Assembly: GCF_040790665.1 (NCBI RefSeq)
Contig: NZ_CP160850.1
Coordinates: 186,001-250,000, forward strand
Source: Sulfitobacter pontiacus
GTDB taxonomy: Bacteria; Pseudomonadota; Alphaproteobacteria; Rhodobacterales; Rhodobacteraceae
Direction: 5' to 3'
DNA length: 64,000 nt
Made by a program: the position numbers and the translations under genes. A model generated the notes under the pieces. That model saw only the letters and a list, made by a program, of their open reading frames with translations. It was not told the DNA's origin and searched no databases. Positions 52,920 through 62,964 of the stretch are shown piece after piece. Position 1 is the stretch's first letter, and each line of letters starts with the position of its first letter.

Positions 52920-54053
52920 CTACGCTTTGGCAGTCGCGAGAGATTTGCCAACCGCACGGAAGTGATATTCACTATCTCCGAACAGCGCATTGATTGTCAG
53001 GATACGCTTGTGGAAGTGACCGATGCTGACCTCGTCCGTCATCCCGACGCCGCCATGGGTCTGGATCGCTGCTTCGCCGATGTCCCGTCCCAAGGCACCA
53101 ATCTGCCCTTTCAGGACCGAAATATCCTGCGCGCCTACCTGTCCGGCATCCATCAGCGCCGTCGTGTACAGCAGGCAGGAGCGAGCCTTTACATAGGCGA
53201 TCTTCATATCTGCCAAGCGGTGCGAAATGGTCTGAAACGTGGCGATAGGCGTGCCGAACTGTTTGCGCGTCGATGCATATTCGCTTGTCAGTCGCAGCAA
53301 GGCGCCCATAGCGCCCACGGCTTCAGCGCAGAGCGCGACGATTGCCCTAGAGATCACTGTTTGCAGCACGCTATGGGCATCTTCGGCGATCCTGCGCTCG
53401 GACGGGATTTGAACCCCATCAAAAGTGATATGCGCGGCGTGGCGGCCGTCAATGGTAACGAAAGATGTAATGCTGACCCCTTGCTGTTTTGGATCGACCA
53501 TAAACAAAGATAGGCCATCCTTGTCAGGTGCCGTGCCGCGCGTTCGTGCCGATACGACAAGCGCGTCGGCCTGCGCGCCCCCAAGGACCATCCGCTTTTC
53601 ACCGCTCAGGGTGAATCCGTCCGCTACCTCGGTTGCGGCCAAGGAAACAAGTGCCGAATCCGCGGTCCCCTTGCCTTCTTCATGGGCGAAGGCTGCCGTT
53701 TGTTCACCCGTAATGATTTTGGAAAGTTGCGCTTGCGCTGCAGGGCTATCGGATTGCGCCAGACAAGACCCCGCCAGCAGGATCGAAGAGACATAAGGCT
53801 CGATCAGCAGATGCGCCCCAAAGGGTTCAGCCACAGCAACGACATCCGCCATCGACCCACCAAACCCGCCAACCTCTTCGGCGAAAGGCAGGCCAAGAAT
53901 ACCCATCTCGGCCAGTGCCTGCCAAATCTCGGGAGACCACGGGCGGCCGGATTGCAGCATCTTCTGACGGGTCTCGAAATCATAGCTCCGCTCCAATAGG
54001 CGCTTCACGCTCTCTTGCAGCATCTTCTGTTCGTCGGTCTGAGAGAAATCCAT
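52920..54053 (-). CDS. Acyl-CoA dehydrogenase, small partner of a two-subunit type
   Basis: A 377-residue acyl-CoA dehydrogenase with a shortened active-site end. It resembles the small partner of PimC/PimD-type heteromeric enzymes (LPFAEEVGGFGGSMADVVAV and TISHRLADMKIAYVKARSCL). It ends SEYHFRAVGKSLATAKA without the usual Tyr-Glu-Gly-Thr motif, so it may not be active alone. Its large partner is the gene interrupted at 54066-56755, 12 bp upstream. Confidence 0.85.
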   Translation of the reverse strand: MDFSQTDEQKMLQESVKRLLERSYDFETRQKMLQSGRPWSPEIWQALAEMGILGLPFAEEVGGFGGSMADVVAVAEPFGAHLLIEPYVSSILLAGSCLAQSDSPAAQAQLSKIITGEQTAAFAHEEGKGTADSALVSLAATEVADGFTLSGEKRMVLGGAQADALVVSARTRGTAPDKDGLSLFMVDPKQQGVSITSFVTIDGRHAAHITFDGVQIPSERRIAEDAHSVLQTVISRAIVALCAEAVGAMGALLRLTSEYASTRKQFGTPIATFQTISHRLADMKIAYVKARSCLLYTTALMDAGQVGAQDISVLKGQIGALGRDIGEAAIQTHGGVGMTDEVSIGHFHKRILTINALFGDSEYHFRAVGKSLATAKA

Positions 54054-54065
54054 CTGAGTACCCTT

Positions 54066-55172
54066 TCAAGCGATCGGCAGGCTGCGTGCGATCAAGTCGC
54101 GCTGAACCTCATTGGTGCCCGCGTAGATCGTCGTCGCGCGGCTGTTGAGGTAAAACGGCATAGAGATCAGATCCAGCTCGCTTCCCATCGGATCCACCCC
54201 CGACCCCACGGTCAGCGCGTCAAGCTGCATGGACAGCCCCTCGAGCCCGGCCACCCGCGTCATCATCACCGACACACGTTGGATCAGCTCCGAGTTCATG
54301 GTCTTGGCAATCGAAGGCAGCGCCGGGTCGTTGATCATCTCGTGACCGCTCATGATCAGCCACTCGAACTGGGCGAGCGTCGCGACATCCGCGTACAATG
54401 CGCCCAGGTCGCGCTGGAACACCGGGTCGTCAGACAGCTTGCCGCCAAAGGGGGATGTTTCATCCTGCGCCGCCTCGGTGATCCGTTTCAGATAGCGGAC
54501 CAGAACGGGGCTGTTGGCCGATCCGTTGCGTTCATGTTTCAGCAGATGTTTGGCAACGCTCCAGCCCTCGTTTTCGGCCCCGACCCGACCGGATTGCGGC
54601 ACGCGAACATTGTCAAAAAACACCTCGCAAAATTCCGCATGACCATCCAGCCCCTTGATCGGGCGAATGTCCATGCCGGGAAAGTCGGTTCTGTCCAGCA
54701 GCAGAAAGGTGATGCCCTGCTGTTTTTTGCCCTCGCTGCTGGTGCGCACCAACATGAACATCCGGTTCGATTTATGGGCGAAGGTTGTCCAGATCTTGCT
54801 GCCGTTGATGATGTAATCGTCCCCATCCGCAACCGCGCTGCATTTCAGCGATGCCAGATCGGAACCGGAGTTCGGTTCCGAATACCCTTGCGTCCAGTAA
54901 TCCTCGCCCGACAGGATCCGGGGCAGGTATTTGGCCTTCTGCTCTTCGGTGCCAAGGTCGATCAACAACGGCCCCACCATCTTGAGAGAGTTTGGCAGCA
55001 AGGGCGGCAGATCCCGCTTGCGGTATTCTTCCTCGAAAATGGTGCGCTTCTCGGCGGACCAGCCCGTACCACCATATTTCTCGGGCCAATCGGGCGCGGC
55101 CCAGCCTTTTTCGTTTAGAATGGCCTGCCACGCCGCGCCTTGTTCAAACGGTGCAAAGGCACTGGTGGTTGT
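54066..55172 (-). pseudogene. Acyl-CoA dehydrogenase large subunit, 3' part, cut by an IS110-type element
   Basis: This frame encodes residues from TTSAFAPFEQ to the stop (AAWQAILNEKGWAAPDWPEK, YSEPNSGSDLASLKCSAVAD, ATTIYAGTNEVQRDLIARSL). It has no start codon of its own: an in-frame TAG lies at its upstream limit, contributed by the insertion element. The missing start codon and first 35 codons are at 56651-56755, beyond the element. Joined, they give about 402 residues, the length of a PimC-like large subunit. The catalytic Glu is in GTNEV. Confidence 0.9.
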
Positions 55173-55180
55173 CTAATCGC

Positions 55181-55501
55181 AAGGCCGCAGTCAAGCCTTG
55201 ATGCAAAAGCACGGCCTATCGAAATGCCTTTAGAGCATTTCGGCCTCCGGTTCTTGCTCAGTTCGCTCTCAGCACGTTTATGTTATCGAGGTCATGCGTG
55301 TGTCCGGGGCATGGTTGTCTCCGCGGTCAGCACTTGGCTGCCGCATTTTGGGTTCCGCAGGTGAAGCCTTCCATTGTTTTGCACGCAGTCTGTAATAGCT
55401 GCTGCCACGTCTTTCGGATTGGCCTGACCTCCGTCCACGACAGGGACGCCTCCTCGCATCAAGTTATGATGCGCTGAGCTCGGTGTGCGAGGGACAATGC
55501 A
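55181..55501 (-). ncRNA. Candidate bridge RNA region of the IS110-type element
   Basis: This 321-bp non-coding stretch follows the transposase gene. It contains a strong hairpin (CGAAATGC 55220-55227 with GCATTTCG 55235-55242, extended by GGCC arms) and another (GCATCA 55456-55461 with TGATGC 55467-55472). In IS110-family elements a bridge RNA guiding target choice comes from a non-coding end, and in the IS1111 group this lies downstream of the transposase. The exact RNA limits and guide loops are not determined. Confidence 0.5.
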
Positions 55502-56533
55502 TTAGGCGAGTTCCTCGCGCGTTGGAATAAAGGTTTGACCGGTCTTCAGCATGGAATGCATGATGACGGCGAGTTTGCGAGCAACGGCGACCGCCGCCCG
55601 CTTGAAGCCAAGGCGTTCGCGCAATTGAAGCCCCCAGGTTTTTAGATCACTGACCGTTTCGGCTCGTGTCCTCGTAAGCAACGAGGTCGCAGCCTCGTAG
55701 AGGAGCCCACGCAATCGTTGATCCCCCCTTCGAGAGATGTGGCCGTTAAAATCCATCTCTCCCGATTGGTATCGGCGTGTAGTGAGGCCAAGCCATGCGC
55801 CGACAGATCGGGACTTCGGAAAGTTCTTCGGGTCTTCGATAGCGGCCACATAGGAAACTGCTGTGATCGCCCCAACGCCTGGTATCGTCATGAGCAAACG
55901 CGTGCTTTGGCACTGTCGCGCCGCCAACAAGAGCTGGCGGCTGAGCGTAGACGCCCGCTCCCTGACAGCTTGCCAAGCTTCAAGCAGCGGATAGATGATC
56001 CCTTTCAACTCGACGTGTCCGTCCAGTAGATCGTTAACCTTTTCTATGAACACCCGGCCTTTGCTCTTGGGCACGACAAGACCGAAAGTCTTCATCAAAC
56101 CACGGATCTGATTGGTCAATTGTGTCGTGATGGCCAAGAGTTGGGTGCGGGCTGCAACCAATGACCGGATCAGCATCGCTTCGAACGACTTGACCCTGAC
56201 AGCCTTATAGAAGCCGGTTTCGGCAAGTTTGGCCAATCCCTCAGCATCGTTTGCATCGGTCTTGTTCAGCGTCTCACCCAGAATTTTCTGAGCATGCCGC
56301 GCCTCAATGCAGATCGCCCGGAGTCCTTCCCCCGTTAAGGCATGAAAGAACCAAGTGGCGAGTGGGCCAGTTTCGAAAACGACGCTCAGGGGGTCGTCCG
56401 CATGCTTCCGAACCGCCTGCGCAATAATTCCCGGGTCGGAGGGACATTTCCCGCGCCATATTCTTTTGCCGTCTTCTCGGATTGAGATCGCGGTATCCTT
56501 CAACGAAACGTCAAGCCCTATGTACTGGCCCAT
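55502..56533 (-). CDS. IS110-family transposase (DEDD)
   Basis: A 343-residue transposase starting MGQYIGLDVSLKDTAISI (first Asp of the RuvC-like DEDD domain in GLDVS), with LSVVFETGPLATWFFHAL (Glu) and TLNKTDANDAEGLAKLA (Asp pair). The C-terminal transposase_20 domain has LLMTIPGVGAITAVSYVAAI and SGEMDFNGHISRRGDQRLRG with the catalytic Ser region. The frame is open upstream through the element end into the dehydrogenase codons (to 56755), so read-through from the host promoter would give a fusion. It appears intact. Confidence 0.9.
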   Translation of the reverse strand: MGQYIGLDVSLKDTAISIREDGKRIWRGKCPSDPGIIAQAVRKHADDPLSVVFETGPLATWFFHALTGEGLRAICIEARHAQKILGETLNKTDANDAEGLAKLAETGFYKAVRVKSFEAMLIRSLVAARTQLLAITTQLTNQIRGLMKTFGLVVPKSKGRVFIEKVNDLLDGHVELKGIIYPLLEAWQAVRERASTLSRQLLLAARQCQSTRLLMTIPGVGAITAVSYVAAIEDPKNFPKSRSVGAWLGLTTRRYQSGEMDFNGHISRRGDQRLRGLLYEAATSLLTRTRAETVSDLKTWGLQLRERLGFKRAAVAVARKLAVIMHSMLKTGQTFIPTREELA

Positions 56534-56650
56534 GCTCAATCTCCATCTGTTGCTTCGAACAAGACCCTTTCGGATCACGCTCTGGATCATACCGGAGAAA
56601 AAACATTTCGATGCCATGACGAAACGCGGAGTGACAGAGCGATTACCCCA

Positions 56651-56755
56651 TGTTTTGCGCCCGGCTTCGCGGATCGCGTCGGTGGGGGCCGTGTCCAAGT
56701 AGGCTGCCACCTCTTCCCGGAACGCGTCCAGTTCCTCTTTGGTCTGGGTCGTCAT
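56651..56755 (-). pseudogene. Acyl-CoA dehydrogenase large subunit, 5' part
   Basis: The first 35 codons (MTTQTKEELDAFREEVAAYL to EAGRKT) of the dehydrogenase whose remainder is at 54066-55172. The N-terminal pattern and the AGRKT/TSAFAPFEQ join are typical of the large subunit. The insertion element fuses this stretch in frame to transposase codons. The ATG follows AGGAGGA. Confidence 0.85.
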
Positions 56756-56797
56756 CCTGCAATCCTCCTGAAGAAATTCGTCCGAAACGCGCCGGAT

Positions 56798-57535
56798 TTA
56801 CTTTTTGGTGAAGGCGGCGATCCGCTCCGCCATGTCCGGGCCGATGCCGGCAGTCTCCATCACTTCCCACTGCAATCCCGCATCCATCGGGCGCATGTCT
56901 GTCGCTTCAAGCAATTGCTTGTTCGCGGCATTGGAAAACGGGGAATTGGCGATGATGCGGGCGACCAAACCTTCGATTTCGGCGTCGAACTGATCAAGCG
57001 GAACCGCATACTCGGCCAGCCCGATCCTCACCGCTTCATTGGCGTCGATCATATCTGCCGTGAACATCAGCCGCTTGGCTGTTGCGATGCCCACACGCCG
57101 GGGCAGCCGCTGGCTCATCCCCCAGACTGGGGTCAGGGCCCATTTGGCGTGGGTGTCACCGAAACGGGCGGTATCCGCCGCGACGATGAAATCAGCGGCC
57201 AGCGCCACTTCGAGCGCGCCGGTGTAGCAATGCCCATGCACCGCGGCGATCACCGGCTTTGGTAGTTTTTCCATCAGCCGCAAGGTTTCGGAATGCCACC
57301 CGGCTGACGGCACATCCTCCCCCTCGGCAATATCGCCAAGGTCATGGCCCGCCGAAAAACACTTGCCCGCGCCGCGCAGGACAACGCAACGGACCGCGTC
57401 GTCATCGCGCAGATCAATAATATGCTGGCGCAGCTCCTTGAACAGCGAGACGGTCAGAGAGTTTAACTTCTCCGGCCTGTTCAGCGTCAGAACCGTCCAG
57501 CCGTCCTTGTCCTCGCGTAGTACCAATTCAGCCAA
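56798..57535 (-). CDS. Enoyl-CoA hydratase/isomerase family protein
   Basis: A 245-residue crotonase-fold enzyme: LNRPEKLNSLTVSLFKELRQ, FSAGHDLGDI, AAVHGHCYTGALEVALAADF and THAKWALTPVWGMSQRL. The start is a TTG at 57535 after GGGAAGAG. It lies 42 bp upstream of the interrupted dehydrogenase gene, so the element may block its downstream partners by polarity. Confidence 0.85.
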   Translation of the reverse strand: MAELVLREDKDGWTVLTLNRPEKLNSLTVSLFKELRQHIIDLRDDDAVRCVVLRGAGKCFSAGHDLGDIAEGEDVPSAGWHSETLRLMEKLPKPVIAAVHGHCYTGALEVALAADFIVAADTARFGDTHAKWALTPVWGMSQRLPRRVGIATAKRLMFTADMIDANEAVRIGLAEYAVPLDQFDAEIEGLVARIIANSPFSNAANKQLLEATDMRPMDAGLQWEVMETAGIGPDMAERIAAFTKK

Positions 57536-57579
57536 TGTACTCTTCCCTTTCCCAAACCGTCGGGCATCAAAGGCGGCCC

Positions 57580-59800
<2,221 letters not shown>

Positions 59801-59873
59801 TTTCGGTGATCCAGTTCTTGTCATCAGAGCGGTGAGTCTGGGCGTTATGCGCTGCCCCAGCAAGCTTTAACGC

Positions 59874-61400
59874 TCAGTGCCAGTATTCGTCCTTGAGCTT
59901 TCGTTTGGTCAGCTTTCCTGTCGGTGTTCGCGGTAGGTCGGTGCGAAAGTCGATGCTTTTCGGCGCTTTGATCCGGGACAGATGAGAGCGGCAGTATTCC
60001 ATCAGTTCCTCTGACTTTGCCGCCGACGGGGCGACACCATCTTCAAGCTGCACGACCGCCTTTACCTCTTCGCCCATTTCCTCGTTGGGAACGCCAAACA
60101 CCGCGACATCTGCAACGTCAGGATGGCACGCAAGCAGATCTTCGGTTTCTTGCGGATAGATGTTCACGCCACCGGAAATAATCGTGTACGACGCACGGTC
60201 TGTGAGAAAAAGAAATCCTTCCTCGTTCACATGGCCGACGTCCCCCAGCGTGGAACACCCGGGACGCAAGTAAGCCTTGGCAGTCTTATCGGGATCTGCG
60301 CGATAGGAAAATTCGATACCGCTGTCGAAATAGACATCGCCTATCTCTCCGACGGGCAACGCCCTGCCGTTCTCATCGACCACAAGTATGTCACCAATCA
60401 GGGAGCGCCCCACGGTGCCCGGATACTTCAGCCAGTCATCCGAGGTCGATACGGTTACCCCATTTGCCTCGGAACCTGCGTAATATTCGATCAGGATCGG
60501 ACCAACCCAATCCAGCATCTGTCTCTTGATCTCTTGCGGGCAAGGTGCTGCCGCGTGGAAAATCACCTTTAGCGAGGAAAGGTCATACGTCTCGCGTTCA
60601 GCAAGAGGTAGACGGAGCATCCGCACAAACATCGTTGGCACAACCTGAGTATGTGTCACCCGGTGTCGATCGATCAGTCGCAGCATTTCGCTGGCGTCGA
60701 AACGCTCCATGATAATTGATTTGCCACCCAGCATGACCGCCATCATTGATGTGCGCAAAGGGGCTGCATGATAAAGAGGAGCTGGAGACAGATAGACGCT
60801 TTGGTCGTTCATATTCGCCATCGTTTCACACAGCACCGTCATCAGCGGGGGTATGACCGTTTCGATTGGCTGGCGGGTGAATTCGCGCACCACGCCCTTG
60901 GGCCTCCCCGTCGTACCTGACGAATACAACAGGTCCGCGCCCACCGTCTCGTCTTGGATTGGATCACTGGGCATATGGCGCACAAAGGCGTTCCAGTCCA
61001 TTTCCGGATGGTCGCATTTCCCGCTCACATAAATTCTAACATCCGGACAAGCGCTTTGGATTGCAGGAAAAAGCTCCGTATATTTGGAGGAGAGCACCAG
61101 CACTTTCGCTGCGCAATCGCCTACGATATAACTGATCTCGTTCGCAGTCAGATGGCAGCTTATGGCGGTGTAGAACACCCCCGACCGCTGAGCCGCCCAT
61201 GTGAGAACAACAAAGTCCAGACAGTTTTCAAATAGTAGTGCAATGTTTTCGCCGGCTGCCACTTGCAGTTTCCGAAAGCCATGCGCGGCCTGATTGGATC
61301 GCTTGTTCAGCTGCCCAAAACTCAGGGTTTCGCCGCTACCTGCCATTTCATAGGCAATTTTGTCAGGATCAGTGTTGGCCGTGTAGGATGGATGCTTCAT
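59874..61400 (-). CDS. AMP-dependent acyl-CoA synthetase
   Basis: A 508-residue adenylate-forming ligase with LLYSSGTTGRPKGVVREF (P-loop), YYAGSEANGVTVSTSDDW, LGDVGHVNEEGFLFLTDRAS, YTIISGGVNIYPQETEDLLA and RTPTGKLTKRKLKDEYW (catalytic Lys near the end). It starts the minus-strand run 61400-52920 and activates an unknown acid. It is related to, but different from, the ligase at 50265. Confidence 0.9.
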   Translation of the reverse strand: MKHPSYTANTDPDKIAYEMAGSGETLSFGQLNKRSNQAAHGFRKLQVAAGENIALLFENCLDFVVLTWAAQRSGVFYTAISCHLTANEISYIVGDCAAKVLVLSSKYTELFPAIQSACPDVRIYVSGKCDHPEMDWNAFVRHMPSDPIQDETVGADLLYSSGTTGRPKGVVREFTRQPIETVIPPLMTVLCETMANMNDQSVYLSPAPLYHAAPLRTSMMAVMLGGKSIIMERFDASEMLRLIDRHRVTHTQVVPTMFVRMLRLPLAERETYDLSSLKVIFHAAAPCPQEIKRQMLDWVGPILIEYYAGSEANGVTVSTSDDWLKYPGTVGRSLIGDILVVDENGRALPVGEIGDVYFDSGIEFSYRADPDKTAKAYLRPGCSTLGDVGHVNEEGFLFLTDRASYTIISGGVNIYPQETEDLLACHPDVADVAVFGVPNEEMGEEVKAVVQLEDGVAPSAAKSEELMEYCRSHLSRIKAPKSIDFRTDLPRTPTGKLTKRKLKDEYWH

Positions 61401-61736
61401 GACGCAACCACAGCGTTTTCCAGTGCGCCGGAAATCTTGCCATCTTCACGATGTGCGGCACTTTGACTGCTGCAGTGAACCATTATCCCCTCCCAAGGCA
61501 CGGTACCATAGAACATCGACGGACGAAGAATCCTCCTCCCACGCTCCGAATTTGCACTAATTAACTGCTGAATTAATATATTTCAAGCATTGCTTTATCT
61601 TTCGCTGTAGGTTTAGAGTTTTACACCAAATATTCATAAGAAACAGCACTCAAACTCACAGGATCAAAGCCACATATAAGTGCTCAATTAATCCGAAGCT
61701 AAACCCAAAGCGCCCGCCAACCAAAGAAGGTTACCT
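61401..61736. other. Intergenic promoter region
   Basis: 336 bp between the divergent ligase and ABM-domain genes. It contains ATTAA (61560-61564) and TTAAT (61573-61577) in inverted orientation and AT-rich stretches around 61570-61640 that could be promoters. No gene is supported. Confidence 0.4.
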
Positions 61737-62051
61737 ATGCCAAATATCCACGTTATTGCCGTCATCACAGCCCAGCCAGGACAACGCCAAGCACTTCTGG
61801 ATCTATTCAATAAAAACGTCCCTACCGTGAAAGCTGAAGCAGGCTGCATCGCCTACGAGGCCACAGTCGACGCAGAAAGTGCAGGACCAATGCAGGCGGA
61901 ATTTGGGCCAGATACATTTGTTGTCGTTGAACAATGGGAGAGCATGCAGGCGCTAGGGGCACATGCTGCAGCACCACATATGAAAGAGTATAGCAAGCAA
62001 TCCAAGAACATGGTCGCCGATAGCAAAATCCACATTCTGTCGCTCGCATAA
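61737..62051 (+). CDS. Antibiotic biosynthesis monooxygenase (ABM) domain protein
   Basis: A 104-residue protein with the ABM dimeric barrel: HVIAVITAQPGQRQALLDLF, then VKAEAGCIAYEATVDAE and EQWESMQALGAHAAAPHM. The ATG follows AAGGTTACC. Such proteins are small monooxygenases (quinol or autoinducer-related) or isomerase-like barrels; no further function can be assigned. It is the only complete plus-strand gene after 61400. Confidence 0.75.
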   Translation: MPNIHVIAVITAQPGQRQALLDLFNKNVPTVKAEAGCIAYEATVDAESAGPMQAEFGPDTFVVVEQWESMQALGAHAAAPHMKEYSKQSKNMVADSKIHILSLA

Positions 62052-62215
62052 TCATCGGCGCAGCCCACGCCACGCCATTTTAGCGCCCTGCACCCCAGAC
62101 GATCATGCGGAGCGGATTTAGTTGAATGCGCTAGCTTGATAGGCTTGGCCCTCACGCATCCACTGACCTGGGCCCCAAGCCCCCTCAACCTTAGTGCCGA
62201 GTGCTGAAGTTTGAT

Positions 62216-62251
62216 GCTTTCAATGAATCCGTTCTGCTGCGGCTTCCCGGC
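62216..62251 (-). pseudogene. Remnant of an IS3-family transposase orfB
   Basis: The minus strand reads GKPQQNGFIES here, the motif that carries the catalytic Glu in many IS3-family OrfB proteins (usually followed by FNGRLRDE). Neither side continues as a transposase, so it is a fragment of a few dozen bases. It lies just outside the IS256-like remnant. Confidence 0.4.
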
Positions 62252-62281
62252 GCGACGAAGTGCTAAGCGATGCCTATATGC

Positions 62282-62670
62282 GGATAGTGTCCCAGCAGGT
62301 GGTCTAATTTATTCTCCGGCTGGATGTTGAGCCGGTTTAAAGGCCGGCGATTTTTGCCGGGTCCATGTTGTTATTTTCGCAGATGGTCGACATCGAGGGC
62401 CAATAGCCGGTCGGCACCGAAACCCAGCATCTCGGCCAGAACTTGGTGGTCCGCAGTCTCCGAAAGAAGCGCTTTCAAAGCGGCTGTTTCTGATATGATG
62501 TCCTTGGTCATGGGGGTTCTCCTTGATCGGTAGGTGAGGTGTGCAACCCAAACCCTATCGGAGAACGTCCACGGTCGCCCAGCAAACCGCGTGGGCTTCG
62601 CCTAAGCTACGCGTGGCTCCACTCAGCCCGCGCTACCGTCGGAATTACACCAAGCCTAGGGACACTACCC
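62282..62670. mobile_element. IS256-like remnant with both ends
   Basis: A 389-bp segment with GG(A/G)TAGTGTCCC-type inverted ends (62282-62293 and 62659-62670, 11 of 12 matching) and one truncated transposase fragment inside. No 8-bp target duplication is seen at the edges (CTATATGC and CCTGAAGA). It looks like an internal-deletion derivative, MITE-like in size. Confidence 0.5.
62371..62511 (-). pseudogene. IS256-family transposase, N-terminal fragment
   Basis: A 46-residue frame (ATG 62511, stop 62373-62371): TAALKALLSETADHQVLAEM, then LGFGADRLLALDVDHLRK. The pattern is the N-terminus of one IS256 (mutator) transposase branch, which normally continues to GA-GE-S-R-NGYR. The frame ends at a stop, so the catalytic domain is lost. 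Confidence 0.5.
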
Positions 62671-62863
62671 CCTGAAGATGCACACCGGATTTGCAACGTA
62701 CCGGCATAATAAGCGAAGCCGGAAATTGTGGAGTTCGTTGTGTGAAATTCTAAGAGAGCCGCGAAATCGCAGAGTCGACGGGGTATGGCCTCATCAGCCT
62801 TTGATATCGCAACTGTCTGTTAATGTTAATTAATTATCTGCTCAGAGATGCACACGATAAAAT

Positions 62864-62881
62864 ACTGGACAACTGACCAGT
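62864..62881. promoter_or_regulatory. Operator-like palindrome upstream of the GMC oxidoreductase gene
   Basis: ACTGG (62864-62868) and CCAGT (62877-62881) are inverted arms 8 bases apart; the whole 18 bp is nearly palindromic (14 of 18). It is 83 bp before the ATG at 62965. A TetR- or GntR-type regulator could bind here, but none is next to it in the window. Confidence 0.4.
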
Positions 62882-62964
62882 TCGTCTGTTCAGATGCCCG
62901 GTAGTATCAAGGGGCGCCAGTGGAGGGGCAGTCCTTGATGAAAATGACTTGGGAGGAGTCGATC

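Larger units (their letters stand above)
55173..56650 (-). mobile_element. IS110-family element, IS1111-like, inserted in an acyl-CoA dehydrogenase gene
   Basis: A 1478-bp element lies between the two halves of the dehydrogenase gene. TGT occurs at both junctions (55170-55172 and 56651-56653). TAATCGC (55174-55180) and its complement GCGATTA (56639-56645) are 7-bp inverted repeats set 1 and 5 bases from the ends, a subterminal arrangement typical of the IS1111 group. It encodes one transposase (55502-56533), with about 320 bp of structured non-coding DNA after it. Confidence 0.85.
62052..62964. other. Mostly non-coding region with IS remnants
   Basis: A 913-bp stretch between the ABM gene and the GMC oxidoreductase gene. 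It holds the IS3 and IS256 remnants described separately. The last 290 bp is AT-rich with GTTAATGTTAATTAATTA near 62818-62835 and the palindrome at 62864-62881, so it probably carries the promoter of the GMC gene. Confidence 0.5.

Noticed and set aside
54772..55131. 119-codon minus-strand frame
   Set aside because: Shadow frame of the acyl-CoA dehydrogenase fragment, which reads correctly in the 54066 frame.
61853..62188. 111-codon minus-strand frame
   Set aside because: Mostly antisense to the ABM-domain gene and without a domain.
62309..62551. 80-codon minus-strand frame
   Set aside because: Overlaps the IS256-like fragment in another frame; only the 46-codon frame matches a transposase pattern.
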